DNA of 64,000 nt from Aculops lycopersici (GCA_015350385.1 WNKI01000002.1:2270809-2334808), one strand, 5' to 3'. Positions 18,554-32,172 are shown, counted from the first letter of the stretch. Translations and numbers: made by a program. The notes: generated by a model from the sequence alone, not told the origin.

Positions 18554-20620
18554 CTACTTCCGGTAACTGGTTAGAGAGGGCGGCGGCGACTCGCAGTCAA
18601 CAATATCGAGCGACGATGCTATAGAGTGTGTGGAATCGTTCATTGTTTGGGGTGACAGCAAAGGACTCAATCCTCTCGGCTCCAGGTTACTATGTTGCTG
18701 TTGAATCGATTGCAGGTGGCTGGTCACGTGTGGCGCTTGTCCAATGCCGGCCACAAGTTGTTGTTGCTTCTGTTGCTGTTGGCGGTTGTTTGGTGTCAAG
18801 GTGACACTAGACTGTTGGCTTGCAGCTACCGCGACTGCCGCCGCTGCCATAAAGGCGGCCGCTGTGGCCTCGTTGGCCGACTTTTGGTAGCTCATCTCTA
18901 ATCGTTTGTGCATTTCGATCGAGCGCTTAAAGTGCTCAGGTAAAGGAGGTTTGTTTGCGTCGTCCATCGACTCGTCGTCGCTCTCGTCCGAGGGCACGTC
19001 CATGTTGTTCCACCTGCGCACCTTGCGTTGAGCTCGCCGACGCCGGAAGTCGCCCATCATAAAGTCCTCCATGTTCGCCGGATGTATTGTCCAATAGTGA
19101 CCCTTGCCATTGGCTGCGCGGCCAGCCTTTTGGAAGCACTCATTGAGCGACAGGTTGTGGCGAACGCTATTCCGCCACCCGCTACCGCGATTTCTATAGT
19201 AAGGATAATTATCTAAAATAAACTGATATATATCATTCAAGACCATCCTCTTTTCCGGTGTACTCAAGATGCACATGCCAATCAATCCAATGTAACTATG
19301 GGCCGGTTTTAAATTGTCCAGCTTCCCAGTGGGACCGTTGGTCCCTTGTTGCGACGACGAATCATTTCGACTGATTGTGTTCAGGGTGGAAGTTGCTGCT
19401 GTGGTCGCTGTCGACAATGAGTTGTTAATATGAACATTACTGTTGCTGTTATTATTATTATTATTATTATTTAATCTATGGTTGTGATGTTGAGGTCTAA
19501 GTGGCTCAACTTTCAACTGTGTTGGCATACTAAACTCGCAGCCATGTCCATTGTTTATAATCCTGGAAGCTGGCTGCTGCTGTTGAGGTGTGCGCTGATG
19601 ATGGTTTAAATGTTGAGTTTGGTCTAAACTTTGCTGAGGTTGCAATGCAAACAAATTGGCCAACATGGGGCCGTGTGGATGCTGCTGGCCCAAAGTGGAA
19701 ATTCGAGCTTGTCGTTGTGTTTGCGGCGACATTGAACAAGTGCTAACAAGGGGACCCGAACCATTCAGTGCCCCCATTGGAGGCGGCGGGTAGGGCTGGT
19801 GTCTAGATGGATTGTAGTTATTTGCTGAGCTAGTTGCTTGGTTGTGCTTGGAGCTCCTCTTTCCGGAAGTTGGCTCGCTGCTGTTGTCTGTTGTTGCGGA
19901 GAATCCAACTCCCGGCGCCGGCAAGCCGCCAGTCAGTCGAGCCAAGATGGCGAGACTGTCCATTGGACTTGGCGATTGCTGGTGTTGTTGTTGTTGTCGC
20001 TGTTGGGCAACCGAGGCCAAGTCGACAGGTTGCTGGGCTGCGGCTAATTGCTGCCGCTGGTGTCTTCGCAAGTTGCTCATCTGGTCAGCGCGGTGTTGCG
20101 CCGCCGCTGCGGTCACTTGCTGCTGCTCCTGTAGTTGTTGTTGCTGTTGTTGCTGTTGTTGTTGTTGTTGCCTTTGTAGCAGCATACAGGCCATGAAATA
20201 GATAAAATCTGGATGTGTTTGTGGTGGCGACAGCTGAGGCTGAGTTAGCTGATTTTGATGCTTGCTTACTTGTGCCTGAGAGGTTTGCATCATTGATTGG
20301 AGGTTACTCAAGTTCATTAGACTGCTTGGATCCTGAGCAGTCGAGGCCACGAAGGCTTCCATTTGCATCCTTTGTTGCTGCTGGCTCATTAGCTCCAGCT
20401 GACTCAAGTCGGAGCTTTGGTTGTTACCTATTTGTTGTTGCTTTGCTGCTTGTGAAGAGAGAATATAGTCGATGCTAAAGGGATTTGGCCGGGAGCTTGC
20501 ATTACTTCCGGCACTCGAGTCACCGCCGTTGCTCACTTGCTGGAGCTGCTGCTGATTCAGTGGGCTTCTTGGGGGACTTGGTGAGTTGAGCTCCATTTTG
20601 CTTGCTGCTAGTGTTTGCAT
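18554..20620 (-). CDS. FoxQ2: FoxQ2-type forkhead transcription factor
   Basis: Nuclear winged-helix DNA-binding protein; FoxQ2 genes pattern the anterior/apical pole in many animals (fly orthologue fd102C). The 688-residue single-exon product starts at the ATG at 20620 (next ATG 20596); the open frame further upstream has no good start and a secretory-looking composition, so I excluded it. Residues 47-54 (PFSIDYIL) form an EH1 Groucho-binding motif, a hallmark of FoxQ2. Long Gln runs follow. The forkhead domain spans about 438-537: KPAHSYIGLIGMCIL, DIYQFILDNYPYYR, SGWRNSVRHNLSLNECF, GKGHYWTIHP, and the FoxQ2-typical basic end DFRRRRAQRKVRRW. The C-terminus is Ala/Gln-rich and ends in a Ser/Pro tail. 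It is isolated, with long non-coding flanks on both sides. Confidence 0.93.
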   Translation of the reverse strand: MQTLAASKMELNSPSPPRSPLNQQQLQQVSNGGDSSAGSNASSRPNPFSIDYILSSQAAKQQQIGNNQSSDLSQLELMSQQQQRMQMEAFVASTAQDPSSLMNLSNLQSMMQTSQAQVSKHQNQLTQPQLSPPQTHPDFIYFMACMLLQRQQQQQQQQQQQQLQEQQQVTAAAAQHRADQMSNLRRHQRQQLAAAQQPVDLASVAQQRQQQQHQQSPSPMDSLAILARLTGGLPAPGVGFSATTDNSSEPTSGKRSSKHNQATSSANNYNPSRHQPYPPPPMGALNGSGPLVSTCSMSPQTQRQARISTLGQQHPHGPMLANLFALQPQQSLDQTQHLNHHQRTPQQQQPASRIINNGHGCEFSMPTQLKVEPLRPQHHNHRLNNNNNNNNSNSNVHINNSLSTATTAATSTLNTISRNDSSSQQGTNGPTGKLDNLKPAHSYIGLIGMCILSTPEKRMVLNDIYQFILDNYPYYRNRGSGWRNSVRHNLSLNECFQKAGRAANGKGHYWTIHPANMEDFMMGDFRRRRAQRKVRRWNNMDVPSDESDDESMDDANKPPLPEHFKRSIEMHKRLEMSYQKSANEATAAAFMAAAAVAVAASQQSSVTLTPNNRQQQQKQQQLVAGIGQAPHVTSHLQSIQQQHSNLEPRGLSPLLSPQTMNDSTHSIASSLDIVDCESPPPSLTSYRK

Positions 20621-20754
20621 TAGAATCTCTAAAGTGCTGCAAAGTTTTGTGCGTTCTGTAACGAGTTTAGTGCTTCGAGTTGGATTGCAAAAAGGTGACT
20701 GTGTATATAGAAGGAGGGAGTGGGGCAGCAAAAAGAGCAAACGTGAAAAAAAAA

Positions 20755-20775
20755 CAACACACACACACACACACT
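20755..20775. repeat. (AC)n microsatellite just upstream of FoxQ2
   Basis: A run of about ten AC units, 135 bp upstream of the FoxQ2 start codon, probably in its 5' UTR or proximal promoter. Confidence 0.8.
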
Positions 20776-22190
20776 TACACATACACAACAGGGGCAAATA
20801 CCGACAAATAGACTCAAGTCGCTCGATTGTGCGCAATCGTTGCCAGTTTGCTTGAGATAAATTGGAGAGCGATTCCAAGAGGCCATCGATTCAATCGATT
20901 CGATTGTGAGGAGCGATAATCGTGCGCATGCGCTTAGAAGTGGAGCAAAACTAGACGAGCGAGAAGCCAAGTTGCAGTTTTCAAGGGACCAAACCAAGAG
21001 CAAGAGGGAAAACTTGAGGGGAGAGAATAAACGTTAACTAAGATTACCCTTTGTTATAATTGCCAAAAATCAACCTGAAATCGAGATCTCAGGTTCCACC
21101 ATTAGAGCCTGAAATCTGAGCGAGCTCTACTGATTAATGAACTAATGATATCTCGAACTTATTGATATATTTGATCTTCGCTTAGTTGTGAGTAAAGCAG
21201 AAGGAGATGACCACCTGTGAGCAATCTCCTATAACCGACGACTTGCGCACTCGGGAACTATAACAACTCGAGCGAACAGGTGAACCAAAAGCTCGCCTCT
21301 GGTGACGACACTCTAGTTCAATTGGTTGATCACGACTCCCATTTGTGTCAGGTGGCCCAAATTTACCTTAGAGTTACAATGTAAATTGTAGCCCCCGAAT
21401 GGACGCCAAGGTGGCTGACTCTCTTTTTCTCCCTCCATTGGCTGTTTTGTTGTTCTCCTCGTCTTCTCAAGTTTCTCAGTTGCCTCGAATGGCGAGGAAC
21501 GCTAATTATTTCCCACTTCCAAACGATTGCCAAAATCGGATGTCTTCTTCTTTTTTCCTCTCTCGCCTTAGAAACTTGGGTTGTTGCAAATTGTTGTAAC
21601 TTACTTCAAGAGGCTCGTCTTCGGTAATTGTTGTCGAGTTGTCTGCTGTCACAGTTTGCATATGTAATTTTGTGCAAATTTAAAGAAGGCGCCACTCCAG
21701 AGTTCCGAACTGTTGGCCAACCAAAACTCAAAAGAGAGATTGGACGGGGCAAGTGGGTGAGGAGTGTGACGTGGGCGCCGGAGCCGAAAATAGAGGCAGT
21801 TTTTGAACCAACTCACTGGAGGACACATTCAGATACTTACAAAATTGAGGTAGCAATAGTTGAGAAATTTGCCACTTCCCTTGGACCCGTTGGCGACAGG
21901 TTGTCACGTTCGCGTTGTTGGTTGCTGGTTGTTGCACTCTATTGGCGCATAGTTAATGTCTATGCGCGCAGGTGAACTCTTGGTTAATATTAAGACAAAT
22001 TTGACATCAACGACGAGCGAGCGAGCGAACGATTTTGCCAGCGTGCAAAACCAAGACTCGAGGAACAAATCAAATGGCGAGTTCAAGTTTCGAGCCGCGA
22101 GCTCCAGTTCCAATTCGTGATCCGCCCAAACGATTGCCGATGTCGCAAGCGTTCACGCATTTTGCCTTTGAACATAACAATTACTAGCAA

Positions 22191-22262
22191 TGGAAATGGA
22201 AGTGGAAGTGGAAGTAGAAGTAGAAATAGAAATAGAAGTGGAAAAAGAAAAAGAAAAAGAAA
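22191..22262. repeat. Purine-only tract with GAAGTG-type units
   Basis: About 70 bp of almost pure A/G on the plus strand, made of imperfect GAAGTG and GAAATA hexamers and then GAAAAA. Homopurine tracts of this kind can form triplex DNA. Confidence 0.75.
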
Positions 22263-22639
22263 CTAGTTCACTTGGTGGCTTATTGTTATGCCGCCGATTG
22301 CTGGCCACTTGATAGATTCGTGTGCCCCAACACAGAGCACAGTAGCTGTAGTTCGTGTATTTGATGATGATGACGACGATTCATGTTCACTTGCTTGTCG
22401 GTCACTCACTCCACCACTAGAAGCAATTTCTATTCCTAGTCCAACTCTCGCGAGAGACTCGCGCCGACCAACTATGCCAAAAGTTTACAGCCCGCAACCG
22501 CAAGAGCAACACTAATAACAACTAACAACACCTCGTCCATGATAACAAATTGAGATTTTCTATTCTATTTGGTGGCCACCAACAAACGCAAAACGGTTAC
22601 ATAACAACCGACCCAACTATTGGAGAAACCAGATGTTGA

Positions 22640-22681
22640 TTGACTGACTGACTGACCGGCCGACTGACTGACTGACTGACT
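22640..22681. repeat. (GACT)n tetranucleotide repeat, interrupted
   Basis: Two blocks of GACT units separated by CGGCCG within non-coding DNA. Confidence 0.8.
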
Positions 22682-24263
22682 GGTTGGCCGCCGAGCCAAC
22701 TGGGGCTGCCCCAAGGCTATCAAATGCCACGGCCGCAATGACGACGATGATTGAAGCCTCGAGGGTTCACTTGTCGCCTGAAGTCCATCTCTCCGTTGAT
22801 CGGTTTAGTTTCCCTCTGGTGCAACACGACTACTTTTGACACACAACCTCCTGAAACAAGCGATAGAAACCCACCAACCGATTGGCTGACAGAAATGTGT
22901 TAGTTTCGTGACATGAATCGATTGCTTTGCTTTAGTTTGGTCTCTCTGTCAGCGCAAAGTTTATGTCGGCTGTCCATCGCTAAACTCGCGTGTCCCTCTC
23001 AATCTCTTCCGGCAAATAATTGTGTTTGATTTCTCTGTCTCTGCTGCCTCCAGTCTGGTTGTTGATATCGAGTTACTGTCTCTATTTAGTCGCCGCCGCC
23101 GCCAGTGTTACTCCCATTAGACTTGCAACTGTTAAACGATCGCTCGTCGTCTTCGGTAAAGCCACGGTTATTGTTGTTGTTGTTTTTTGTTGCTGTTGTT
23201 GGCGGGGGTTGTTGTAGTGAAAGCAACAACAACCAAAGAGAAACCAGCTAACAAGCAAAGGACGCCCACGACGATGAAGGATTTGGCTCGTTGTCATGCA
23301 TTCGTCGTCGTCGTCGCTGTCTTCGGCTTGTCGTTGCCGCAGAGATAGTCGGGGTATTGTGATAGTGGTATCATTGTTACGTCATCCGCTTGAACTCTGG
23401 CGCAACGAGCCACACGTAACCAGAGTAAAGAGGCGCAACGCAACAACCGAAGCGTAAGTGAGTTGTCGTCCGGTTGTCGTTGTTGATAGTGAGCAACTTA
23501 GTCAATCTTCTCTCTCTTCTCTTGTAAATCTGTGTAAGCGAAACTAACTGGCCGGAAATTGATTCTCAAAAGTGACTCACTCTCTTGCTCTGTTGGCGCA
23601 TAGACTGGCAACTAGGCGCACGTTTTGATCACAGATCGTGGCAGGAGAGTGGCCAGTTTAGCCACTTGGACACTCGAGTGACATATTCCTCGCTTCAACA
23701 AACACGTCCGCCCGTCAAGCCAAGAAATTGGCCAATCTCTATGCGTCCTTCGTGTCCTTTCTATACGTCTATCTAACTATCTATCAGTTTATCTCTTCCT
23801 TTCTTTCTCGCCCACTCCCATGTGTGGCCCAAACTCAAGTCTCCCTTTGCTTGCCTTTGTTGTCTCTATCTTGTCCTCTTATGAGAAGGTATCTTAGTCT
23901 TAATCCGGAAGTCGACAAATGACCGAAGATAGACGGGCAACTTATCATTATTTCTTGGGATTATTTCCCAAGTAGTGGTCTCAAAGTTTCTCCCTTTCAA
24001 ATCTCGCGAGCATCCAAGAGTTCAAATCACTTTCTTGCCCTCCAATCGACCTCAATCCACCAACAAATGCGAACCTGAGCCTCTAAACAAACCAAATATG
24101 AACTTGAAGCAGGATTTTGTTGTTTGACAAATGGCTTGTTTTCTGCGGTTAACCAGGAGATATAGACATACACAAAAAATAATCATAACACACAACTCGG
24201 GAATTTATGGTCGATCTCTTTGCTGGTCACCAAGTGCAATTTGCCCCTCGCCATTCTATTGAT

Positions 24264-24270
<7 letters not shown>

Positions 24271-24307
<37 letters not shown>
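24271..24307. repeat. (CA)n microsatellite
   Basis: About 18 CA units preceded by a GCGCGC stretch. A GT run on the same strand follows 140 bp later, so the pair could form an inverted repeat. Confidence 0.85.
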
Positions 24308-24311
<4 letters not shown>

Positions 24312-24445
24312 ATCAAACAATAACAAAACTCAGGTATGCGAGAGGAAAACCACTTGATGATTTTTGGACGCGCGTCAACCATAAGGCACGCAGCAAACTA
24401 AAGTCTCAAATACACTCAACACTATCAACCGTGTTGTGCTCTGTG

Positions 24446-24467
24446 TTGTGTGTGTGTGTGTGTGTGT
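24446..24467. repeat. (GT)n microsatellite
   Basis: About ten GT units, complementary to the CA run at 24271-24307. Confidence 0.85.
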
Positions 24468-26036
24468 ATTCATAGAGTGAAGTTGGGCCAAAGAACACAA
24501 TGTCAGTCAATAAAATAAAATAAAATAGAATAATAATGAAATTATTTAGATAAGAGGACTTTTTAAACCGCATATCTAGTCCAATTTTTCTCGCGCCACA
24601 CGTTATTGCATGCGTGTGGTTTACCTGCGAGTGCCTCTGCCATTTTGTGGTATGATATCCATTGTTCTCTTGAGAGCTTCAGTTTACCTGAATATCTTTC
24701 TCGCTTCGCTCGTCACAAGCTTACATCTGAAGCGCATATCTCACGCGCTCGCATATTTTCCTCGCAGCTCTTCAGCTCAAGTGCTTATAACTCGGTCATT
24801 TTTAAATCACTAGGACCAACCAAAGCTATCTAAATCCCACTTGTAGTCGGATGGTTGTCATCGTGAGTTTGCGCTCAATGTTAGTCTTTGGACGATTATT
24901 TACTACCTCCATCTAGTTTTCCCAGCCAAACACCCACTACTCTCCCCATGAATAAGCATCACGAGCTCCACCTGGACACTGCGCCAACTAAAATCAACTC
25001 GCTGGCTGGCCACCAGATGGCCGGTCGAGCAGGGTGCGTTGCCTGCTCATTCCACTCCACTCACCTGACACCTACCTACCTGCAACCACTCCAAGTATCA
25101 ATGGCCGGCGGCGGGGCAAGCGAGTTGGTTAGTTACAAGGGAGGAGTGGGATAATTACACGAGCCGGATGGTTAGTCCACGTGGGAAGTTTTCCTGACTT
25201 TGACTTCGTGTTCCAGGAAAAGAACGAATGAAATTATTAACCCGAAACTAAATGATGATTATCGACAGACATTTCCTCCAAAGATGAGAGAGAGAGCGAG
25301 GGAGAAGCTCGAGTTTTGTTGAGTTAATAATAGTTGCAAAGAAAATGAAACTATTAGTGGCGAGCGAGTACATGAACAGGTTCAGAAACATGAACGAAAA
25401 CTTAGTCTCTGATGTCGCCTTCTGTCGGGGTTTGTGTCAATCGAGTTTCGAGAGTCGGAGATGAAAAGGTTAATGATTGTTGTCGCTACTGCGGTTGCTG
25501 TTGGCAAATGAGGAGGCAGATGAAAACTCGCGCAACTTGGCGATACGATTGCGACTGTTGCGACATCAAAAAAGAGGGAGCCACCTGTTGGAATCTAGCG
25601 AGTTACACAGCCATCAGTGCAGCTTCCTCTGTTTTTTTTCGAATCCATTCGAGTGGTTGGCGGCGGTAGCGGTGGCCACCACCAGCTCCAAGTGAGCAGC
25701 AACAGTACAGAGAGGAAATTGTAGCAGCACACAATGCCGGCTAATGTGTCTGGTCCTTCTCTGAGAGTCCATCTATCCGTCTGAGAGTTGCACTGAATTC
25801 TGTATGCCAGCTCAGGGCGGCCAGCCAGCTGAACCATTCGATCGTGGCGAAGGCAACAACTACAATGTCGACGACGAGGACGACGACCATGTTGGAGTCG
25901 CTAACAGAGAGACATTGGCAGTGGTGGCGCAACATGTGCGCTGCTCGCACTGGCGGGCTGGCGTCCAACGTTGTCGTGTCCATTCAGTCCCGAGCAAAAG
26001 GCAGCATCCCGCAGGTAGGCAGGTGAGTCATCAGAT

Positions 26037-26057
26037 GTTGTTGTTGTTGTTGTTGTT

Positions 26058-26088
<31 letters not shown>

Positions 26089-26090
26089 TC
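26037..26090. repeat. (GTT)n grading into (GTCGTT)n repeat
   Basis: A trinucleotide run turning into a hexanucleotide run in non-coding DNA. It resembles the larger array at 50599. Confidence 0.8.
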
Positions 26091-29000
26091 TATGTTCAAG
26101 TTTAGAGCAGCGTGCGATTGTTGACGTTGCACAGGTTTGCAAGGTTTGCCGGCCAGCGAGCTAGCTAGTTGCTCGACCGACAAGCCCATTGACTCTGGCT
26201 CGCTGTCTCGCTTGCCAGATCGCCGGACGGCTGGCTAGCTACTTGAAGGCAGAACAATGAGGCCGCCTCGGCAAAGTCTCGGCCAAATGGAGACGAGACA
26301 CTTGGAGGGACGAGTTGAGCTTTTTGGCCGGCTCTTGATGGGTTAGGGTCTCGCAAATACTCGCGAAAGCTCGATTATCGTCCCCATCCTTCTAAGTGTA
26401 AAGTGGCCAGCGAGTCTCGCTAGCCAATTGAATAACATAATGACAACAGTTTAGGTAGATGGGCTCATCGTGTTTATGGTCGTAGTCCTAGTCGCAGTGT
26501 TGGTTGTTGTTGTCGATGGAACATTTAGCAAAGTTTAGTCAAGTGGCTCACTGACTCACATGGCTAGTTGGTGCCGCCGCATCAACAAGTAGTCAGGCAG
26601 CGAATGCAATGGAATGTTGCACCGAGAGCGAGAAGAGCAAGCCATTCATCATGTTTTCTATTCGTTGAGCATCACTCATCAGCATTTCGGCCGCCGGATC
26701 ACCTGTTGACTCTTACACGCCCACCAACTGCCATACAAGCCGGCGGACGTTGTCTCAATGCTGTTTTGACGATGAGTTGCATAAGTTTTGCGAGTGTGAA
26801 CAATGCGATCTAAGAGCATGGCAAATTGGCCACCAGAATCTTGTTGATTGTTTCGTGCGAAGATAGCTGCAGAGTCCGCCGCCGCAACTGGAACCCGTGG
26901 AAGGAATCGCAATTAGTCTCAATATTGTTGTTGTTGTTGTTCTCGTTGGCCAACGATAATTTGAACGAATAAGACAAGCACATTTTCTTCGCCTACTAAC
27001 TAACTTCATGACTGAAAACAGAACACAAGACATTGACCAATTGGCTGAGCCAACTTCACGAGTCAAGTGGTTCAACTTGAAACAACTTGACGAACGAGCG
27101 TCTAGTTTTCATCACAAGATTACCGTATCAAGAGTGCCGCCAATTTCCGAGGGGCACCTGTGAAGATAAATTGGCGGCGACGAGAGTTTTTCTCTTCTCC
27201 TTATCAGCTAGCGGAGCAATGCCTTTGAGTGTAACCCCCAAACAATACTTAATTTCTTTGCTGCCGATGCTATAGGAAGTGGCCAGCTGTGCAACCACCT
27301 GTGAGACCAACCTCACTGCAGTCTAACCGACTAGCTCACATATCGACAACACAACAGCAGAAGCAGCAGCAACAACAACAGAGTCGAGCGTGTGGTTGCT
27401 GCTAGTGCTGTAGCCTGTCATGGTCGCAGGTAACCGAATGGCAAGATGGAGAAAGAACGAGAGAGAGAGAGAGGTAGAGATTTTAGCTCGAGGGTTGAGA
27501 TCTTAGTAGTTGGAGGTTGGAGAGAAACAAGACAGAGGGGTTTCACAAGACACACTCACCGAACAGACCGCGACTAGTTAGAGCGACGACCAAAACGGCG
27601 CTACATACTTCAAAGCAGAAACGACAACGACGGCGAGCGGCAATGGTGGCGACGGTGGCGGCGGCAACAAGGGCGTCTAATGCATAACACAATCGACTAG
27701 ACTTTGAGTCAACGTGTAATTGCGTCATTGCGAGCGAATCGGCGAGTTTTTGGGCCAAGAGCAAGCGAGTCGAGGAGACGGCGCCAACATTTAGATAGAG
27801 CATTTGGATCCTGTCCTGTCTTGCCGCTTCAAGTTGACGACGAGGCGACCAGCAACAAGCGTTAGAATTTTCAACAGGTGAGAGGCTAACTGAAACAATC
27901 GGCCCAACGATTGGGGTAATTTTGTTGAATTCGTTTTTCTCGGCCAAGTTTTGTGAGCTTCACATTTCATCTGAGGGTAAGAGTTTTTTCGAACCATTCG
28001 ACTGAGTAATAAAGAAGATTTATTACCTTTTGGTTGATAGAAAAAAAATTAAATTGAAACCGATCAATAGGTTTCATCATCGAAAACATCAAAATTTATT
28101 GTCAGAATTCACTTCTATCAAGCTGCAAGTTTACCCCGACGAAATAAGTTCGTAAATTTGTGGTCATTAAGGGAAACTCAGGTAAATATTGGATATCCTA
28201 CAACTTGACCAACAGGCTTGATTATTTGCGCTCGTCGCCGAATGCATCACTAACATAAACAGCAACAGCAACAACAACTGCAGTTCAAAAGCAGATTCAA
28301 ATATGTTTGTCCACCTGTCCCACTGCGCACTTGCCCATCTACCTATGCGTTGGTCTGATGTTTGCCGGAGCGCGTGATGCTGACTTGACACTTTGTTGGC
28401 GTGTTGTAGGCATCGCAAAACTCTTGTCCCATCTAACTCGAGTATAACTCAACCACCAACAACCTGGCCCGTTGCAAAACCAACTCGACAACTTTGTGAA
28501 CAATCGACAGGCGATACAAGGTTTCAACTTCGACCCTGGCCGCCGGGAGGTCAGGTTTACGCCCAAGTGCGTGCCGCTGTCGCGACATACCACAAACTCG
28601 ATGCGACGCAAAACTGACCAACCACCAAAGTAACACCACCAGATCGGGGGCATTTATTACCGTTAGTGTGGTGGCGTGCAAGTTTGGCATGCAGACGAGC
28701 AACGCAGGTCCAAGGTCGACAAAAATTCGATTGGTTTCAGTTCAATGCGACCAAAGTCACCTGCCGCGGGCTTGCCAAGCTAGCGCACAGGTGACATTTT
28801 GACCATCAACTTGGTCAGTTGTTGGTGGTTTGGTGTTTGCGTCGCAACATTTGTGTTATGTGGTGCACAATTTTTACATACATACAACAATAGACAACAA
28901 CATTGTCGCAGTCTAGTGCACACTTTGCATTGTAATTGCTGCGTTGGTTAGTGTGTCCACCTCCCGTTTGCCACCTACACACAATTAATCCTTTCATTTT

Positions 29001-32000
29001 CCACCTCCAATGGTCAACAGTTAATTGTGTGGCGCACTAGAAGTAAGAGCAGCAACTAAATATTAGTCAACTTTCGCTGTCGTGTACTTTATTTTTCTGT
29101 TCTCATTGGCACACAATCAAAAGATCGGTTGTCGTGCGGTTTACAACTATATCCTAATACTCTATCTGTGTTACAATGCTAAAGAGCACTTAGATAAAAA
29201 AGACCAGCCAGATCAACATAATGCGAGGGAAGCCAGTGACCGCAACAACTTGAGAGTGGCTCTAGTGGTAGCCTTTACAATTTAGTCTGTTACCAAACCT
29301 AAATGGACGATTAGCCTCTTGGTCTTTCCTGTTGGTCACAACGGCTCTTTTTTGCCTCCCTCCCAATAGTTAGTTGCAATCCTACCTGCTAGTCGGGTGG
29401 TTGGTTGTTTCATTGCCAAGCAACCGAGTGTGCAAATGCATTCGCCCTTCAGTTCGTCTCGTCTCGTTCCCTTTCGTTTTGTTTCATTTCTCGCACTCGC
29501 ATTCCTCCATTGGGATTTCCAGCTTGTGCTCTACTCTCGCTTTCCCCTCCCTTTCTCTGCTCATACCCATTGCAAGGTGTATTCGTCCAAGCCGAGTGTG
29601 TCATTGTTCATGAATTGACGGGACCATTGCTCGCTCAACATTAAGCAAGTATTGCCCGAGCTGTAGATAGTCGGTTAGAGGAAGTGCACACGAGAGATTT
29701 TGGACGCCCGTCTGTTTGCATTCTTTGGTTGCTATCCAGTCTGCGTTTGCCAAAGTCTACGATGGTCACACCCATTTGCCAGTCTATCTATCTGCTCGCG
29801 CATGAAACTCGGTGATAGTGATTACTGGCGATGCTCGCCTGACTATCGCCAGTATTCCACACCAAATGAGCATATAAGAGCAGATTTAGGCTCCACGGTT
29901 GCCGCGCGGCGGAAGCGCAACGCTCGTTTTCCCGCTCGCCGGCCAGTCATTTAAGAGTTACGAGCTGAATTTTATTCCATTCTCCTCCTCCTCTTTAAGC
30001 TTGGCAACTTCACTCGGATCGTAGATTGGGGCAGCAGTGCGAGTTTTAGTCCTGACAATGTGACGAAGAGCAGAAGGCAAGTGACGCTCTCACTTTATGT
30101 CGTGGTTTGCTATGGCCTCAAGTTTCAATAATAAAATATCGCGGCTCGTGTTTCTTGTGTGCTGCACCTAGCTCCGGATTGCATGAATTAGTGCGCGCAA
30201 AGGTGTGTGCGCCTCATCGGCGGCGCGCTGCTGTTGAGTGTGTTTACCATCGCGCTTTGGCCAATGTATGCCTGGTGTGCGTGTAGTGTTTTCGTGGCGG
30301 CAGTGACCTAGCGCCTCGCACTTACCATTGTAACCACCACCATCACAACCAAATGCGAGCGTATGGCAACGACGAGACCTCCAGTTACGTAATACTCGCC
30401 GGTTTCCTGCACAACGCCAACCACTCGCTCGTCGGCTCTCTATGGCGTTCGTGACACCACCAGCCAGCCACTCAAAGTACCTCACCCGCAAGCAGCTTTT
30501 AGGTTGGGTTGTCATGAGCTAGTGTGCCATGTTGGGAGGTTCGAGAAAGCGCACGCTTTTATGGGGCCCGACTAGCACTAAACACGCGTTTCCATTTTAG
30601 CGACCAGTTCGCTCGAATGTTGTCGTCCTATGGGCTACCACAGTCGAGCTTTGAGTCAAGCGCCTGTTTGGGGGTTTTGTCCTTCTCGTCAGTTGTTGAA
30701 ATAAGCCGGCGACTGCGATTTGATGTTGCCATGTTTCCATTGGTTTTGTTGCTTTGGTGCTGATGTTGTTGTTGTGATTGACAAGGTGATTTTATTCCAC
30801 TATTAGACGGTTTGGGATGTAGAATAAAGTAAAATTGGAAAGAAAATACATAATAACATTGCGCCTTTTTTCACATAAACCCAACATCATCAGAGTCGCA
30901 TAGAAATTCCGACCTGACCCCAGTGATTGACGTCAAGATACATAAGAATAAACCGTCAGCAGATTCAAGTTTTCTAGGTTGAAGTCAGACTGAGAATAGA
31001 ATATTGCATTGAAGAAATTGGAGCAGCAAAATTGATAACAACAAGAGAAGTGGAAAGATTATTATAAATTGGAGCGATATATAAAAGCAATGAGTGAACC
31101 AAACGAAAATTTACTCATGATACAGCTACGAGATTTTTCGCGTGATACCAAGGTACTCTAAAGAGAGCTCGTGGCTGATAGATAACAATTAGCAAAGGAT
31201 AAAAAGCGAAAACCGTATTCAGGATTCTAGGAATAGCGAGGGATTAGATGGATTTTTCTTTTTTGTTGTTTCAACATTTGATCCCGTCGAGAGGCAGACA
31301 TCAGCAGTGGTTAAGATAGAACAGCAGACAAACAGACAGGCTGTTTGCCAACTAAATAGCATCAGGTACAACAAAGTCAAGCTAGCGGCAAAAGTCAAGC
31401 AAGCGAACAAATCAGTCATCCGTTAGGCAGACTTAGATAACTGAGGGTCTTACCATCGGTTAGCTTGTTAAATTTGAACTGCCGAGCGCTGGCTACTTGC
31501 CGCTGATGAGTTGGCTAGCGAGCTAACCGAGCAACTGGCAAAGTCGACCTCTGAACTCACAGTCGGTGAGTCATTCAAAAAGATACCGATAAAGGAGAGA
31601 AGCATCCAATTGTATTTATTCGTCAAGCCAGTCGGTTGGCTGAAATTGAAGTGAGCAACTGCCGGCAAGCTCGAAGTTGTAATATCGAGAAATAAATTTA
31701 CTTGCCGAAATCTGGCTCTTAGATTTTGCGAATGGTGGCGACATAATTGGATTTGTGTGCCAGCGAATGGAATAATTAGCGGCCACTAGAGTGTCGAATA
31801 TTAGCAAAAACCACCACACAAAGATTGACAACAACTGCAACAACCAAAGCGCAACAACAAGATAGACTCCAGGACCAGTGGAGAAAGCTCGTCATTTGGA
31901 AGGGGGAAAGCAGCGAGAAGTTTTGCCAAGAAATCCCCATTTTGAAGGGGAAAAGCATACAAGGTTTTTTGCATGCAAAAATCAATCATTAGCGCGCATA

Positions 32001-32172
32001 ACACTTGTTAGCTCATTGTCTGCATTGTTGTTGCAGTTAAGTGATACCAACGGAGGCGCGCAAACTTGTAACAAACAGGAGTGCAAGCAACTTGTGTGAT
32101 TATCGGTTAAACGCAATTTGAATACAACGCAACGAGAACGCAAGGTAAAAAAGTGCCACGAAATTACAGGCA

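Noticed and set aside
19834..20201. Leu/Cys/Val-rich plus-strand frames resembling membrane proteins
   Set aside because: They are antisense to the CAG/CAA glutamine runs of FoxQ2.
20621..20878. N-terminal extension of the FoxQ2 frame with a hydrophobic, signal-like stretch
   Set aside because: It opens only with TTG, its Cys/Val run comes from an AC microsatellite, and a nuclear factor needs no signal peptide.
30168..30515. 115-residue minus-strand frame in the FoxQ2 flank
   Set aside because: Its composition looks random, no domain is recognisable, and it stands alone in non-coding DNA.
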